This document shows positions 16,150 to 17,086 of a DNA stretch of 17,086 bases, piece by piece. The stretch lies in NCBI RefSeq assembly GCF_945952095.1, contig NZ_CAMFHL010000154.1, positions 1-17,086 on the forward strand. The letters run 5' to 3'. This stretch comes from an uncultured Arsenicibacter sp. Lineage in GTDB: Bacteria; Bacteroidota; Bacteroidia; Cytophagales; Spirosomataceae. A program made the position numbers and the translations under genes. The notes below the pieces were generated by a model. The model saw only the letters and a program-made list of their open reading frames with translations, had not been told where the DNA came from and did no database searches. How positions within the stretch are numbered: the first letter of the stretch is position 1; each line of letters starts with the position of its first letter.

Positions 16150-17038
16150 ATGAAATCAGTATTATACATCATCCTGACGGGGTTTGGTCTGCTGCTGGCC
16201 GGCTGTCAGAATAGCCTCGACCTTTATCCGCTGGCTCAGCCATCCGCCGAAAAGTGGTACTCCAGCGAGTCTGAAATTCTTCTGGCACTCAATGATTTAT
16301 ACCGGCCCGACTGGTGGACCCCTGACGAAGGTATCGGCAGTGAGGTGCTGTCAGACGACGGGTTTAACCGGACAACCCTGTCGCCCATTAAAGCAGGTAC
16401 AACCAATAGCCAGTGGGGGACCTCTACGCTGTTGTGGCGGAACAGCTATAAGGCGATTGCACGGGCAAACAGGGCCCTGGCAGCACTGGATAATCCCGTT
16501 ACGAAAACAAACGTGCCGCAGGCCAAGCTTGATGTGTATGTTGCCGAATTAAAGTTTCACAGGGCGGCACAATACGCCCGCCTGATTACCTATTTCGGCG
16601 ATGTGGTATACAGCGACGGCGTTATTTCTATTGAAGAAGCCTACACCAAAGGACGTACGGACCGGAAAACGGTACTGGCTAACGTCTACAAGGATTTTGA
16701 TGCAGCCGCGGTGGCTCTGCCAAAAAATTACGCGGCTTCGTCCGTTAAACGCGTAACGAAAGGCGCGGCTTATGCGCTCAAGACGCGGATCGCGCTATAT
16801 ATGGGCGACTTTAAAACGGCTGCTGAATCGGCAAAGGCCTGTATGGATCTGGCCGAGTACAGCCTGCATACCGGTTACGCGAACCTGTTTGCCCAGAGTA
16901 CCAAAAACTCCCGGGAGGTTATCTTCGGATTACCCCGATCCATTGCGCTGAATGTCAACATTGCCTCGTCCAATGTACTCGACCGCATTACCCGGAATGC
17001 CGGAGGGTTTGCGGCCATTGCACCGACCTGGGATATGT
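16150..17038 (+). CDS. SusD/RagB-family glycan-binding lipoprotein, N-terminal part (cut by adapter)
   Basis: Partner of the SusC encoded 27 bases upstream. The start at 16150 gives a lipoprotein signal with lipobox LLLAGC and lipidated C19, followed by QNSLDLYPLAQPS, typical of SusD N-termini. The helical tetratricopeptide-like segments YKAIARANRALAAL, AELKFHRAAQYARLITYFGD, KGAAYALKTRIALYMGDFKT and the EVIFGL strand are all standard. About 296 residues are genuine, to M296 at 17035-17037. The frame continues open past 17038, but that part is read from Nextera adapter and gives the false peptide SVSYTHLRAHETRGNL. It is therefore a partial gene missing roughly the last 200 or more residues. 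The ligand is unknown. Confidence 0.95.
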
Positions 17039-17086
17039 CTGTCTCTTATACACATCTCCGAGCCCACGAGACAAGAGGCAATCTCG
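17039..17086 (+). other. Illumina Nextera adapter sequence (not genomic)
   Basis: Bases 17039-17057 are exactly the 19-base Tn5 mosaic end CTGTCTCTTATACACATCT. Bases 17058-17072 (CCGAGCCCACGAGAC) are the rest of the Nextera read-2 adapter, 17073-17080 (AAGAGGCA) equal a standard i7 index, and 17081-17086 (ATCTCG) begin the P7 arm. This is read-through into the library adapter that was assembled onto the contig end. Genomic sequence ends at about 17038. Confidence 0.98.

Noticed and set aside
17039..17057. Tn5/IS50 mosaic end as a natural transposon
   Set aside because: It is followed by the Nextera read-2 adapter, an i7 index and P7 bases, so it comes from library preparation.
1..17086. The two SusD fragments as halves of one gene on a circular or misjoined contig
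   Set aside because: Both fragments contain the equivalent of the PT-x-D/D-x-R middle region, so they overlap in homology; the right end is also adapter.

Overview
The window comes from a Bacteroidota genome. A soil or environmental member of the Cytophagales (a Spirosoma- or Larkinella-like organism) fits best, but that genus-level guess is inference. Support comes from SusC/SusD outer-membrane pairs, a lipobox on the SusD start, Bacteroidota-style leaders without strong Shine-Dalgarno sites, and a TAnnTTTG -7-type box. All genes are on the + strand, tightly packed, and form a polysaccharide utilization locus (PUL) centred on an L-fucose-containing glycan.

Region 1 (1-6618) is the end of one operon. 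It holds the C-terminal part of a SusD glycan-binding lipoprotein, then four secreted carbohydrate-active enzymes with 1-bp spacing, 29-bp spacing or ATGA overlaps. These are a GH16-type enzyme with two C-terminal binding modules, two paralogous five-bladed beta-propeller hydrolases of GH43/GH117 type, and between the paralogues a GH9-like (alpha/alpha)6-barrel protein with an altered catalytic-base motif.

Region 2 (6619-6856) is the main regulatory gap. It has a -7-type promoter box, a long hairpin that looks like a terminator, four CAGAC repeats, and a 13-bp dyad followed by T6 that abuts the araC start codon.

Region 3 (6857-12880) is a fucose cassette: AraC-type regulator, L-fuconate dehydratase, an SDR that resembles L-fucose dehydrogenases, a FucP-type permease, and a secreted GH29 alpha-L-fucosidase with a CBM32-like tail. 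Together these suggest that fucose is released outside the cytoplasm, imported by proton symport, and oxidised without phosphorylation. The lactonase and the enzyme(s) that split 2-keto-3-deoxy-L-fuconate are not in the window.

Region 4 (13039-17038) is a second SusC/SusD pair. Its SusD is cut at the right end because the last 48 bases (17039-17086) are not genomic: they are an Illumina Nextera adapter with an i7 index and the start of P7. The contig therefore ends in a sequencing artefact and the last residues of the open SusD frame are false.

No tRNA, rRNA, CRISPR array, transposase or phage gene was recognised.
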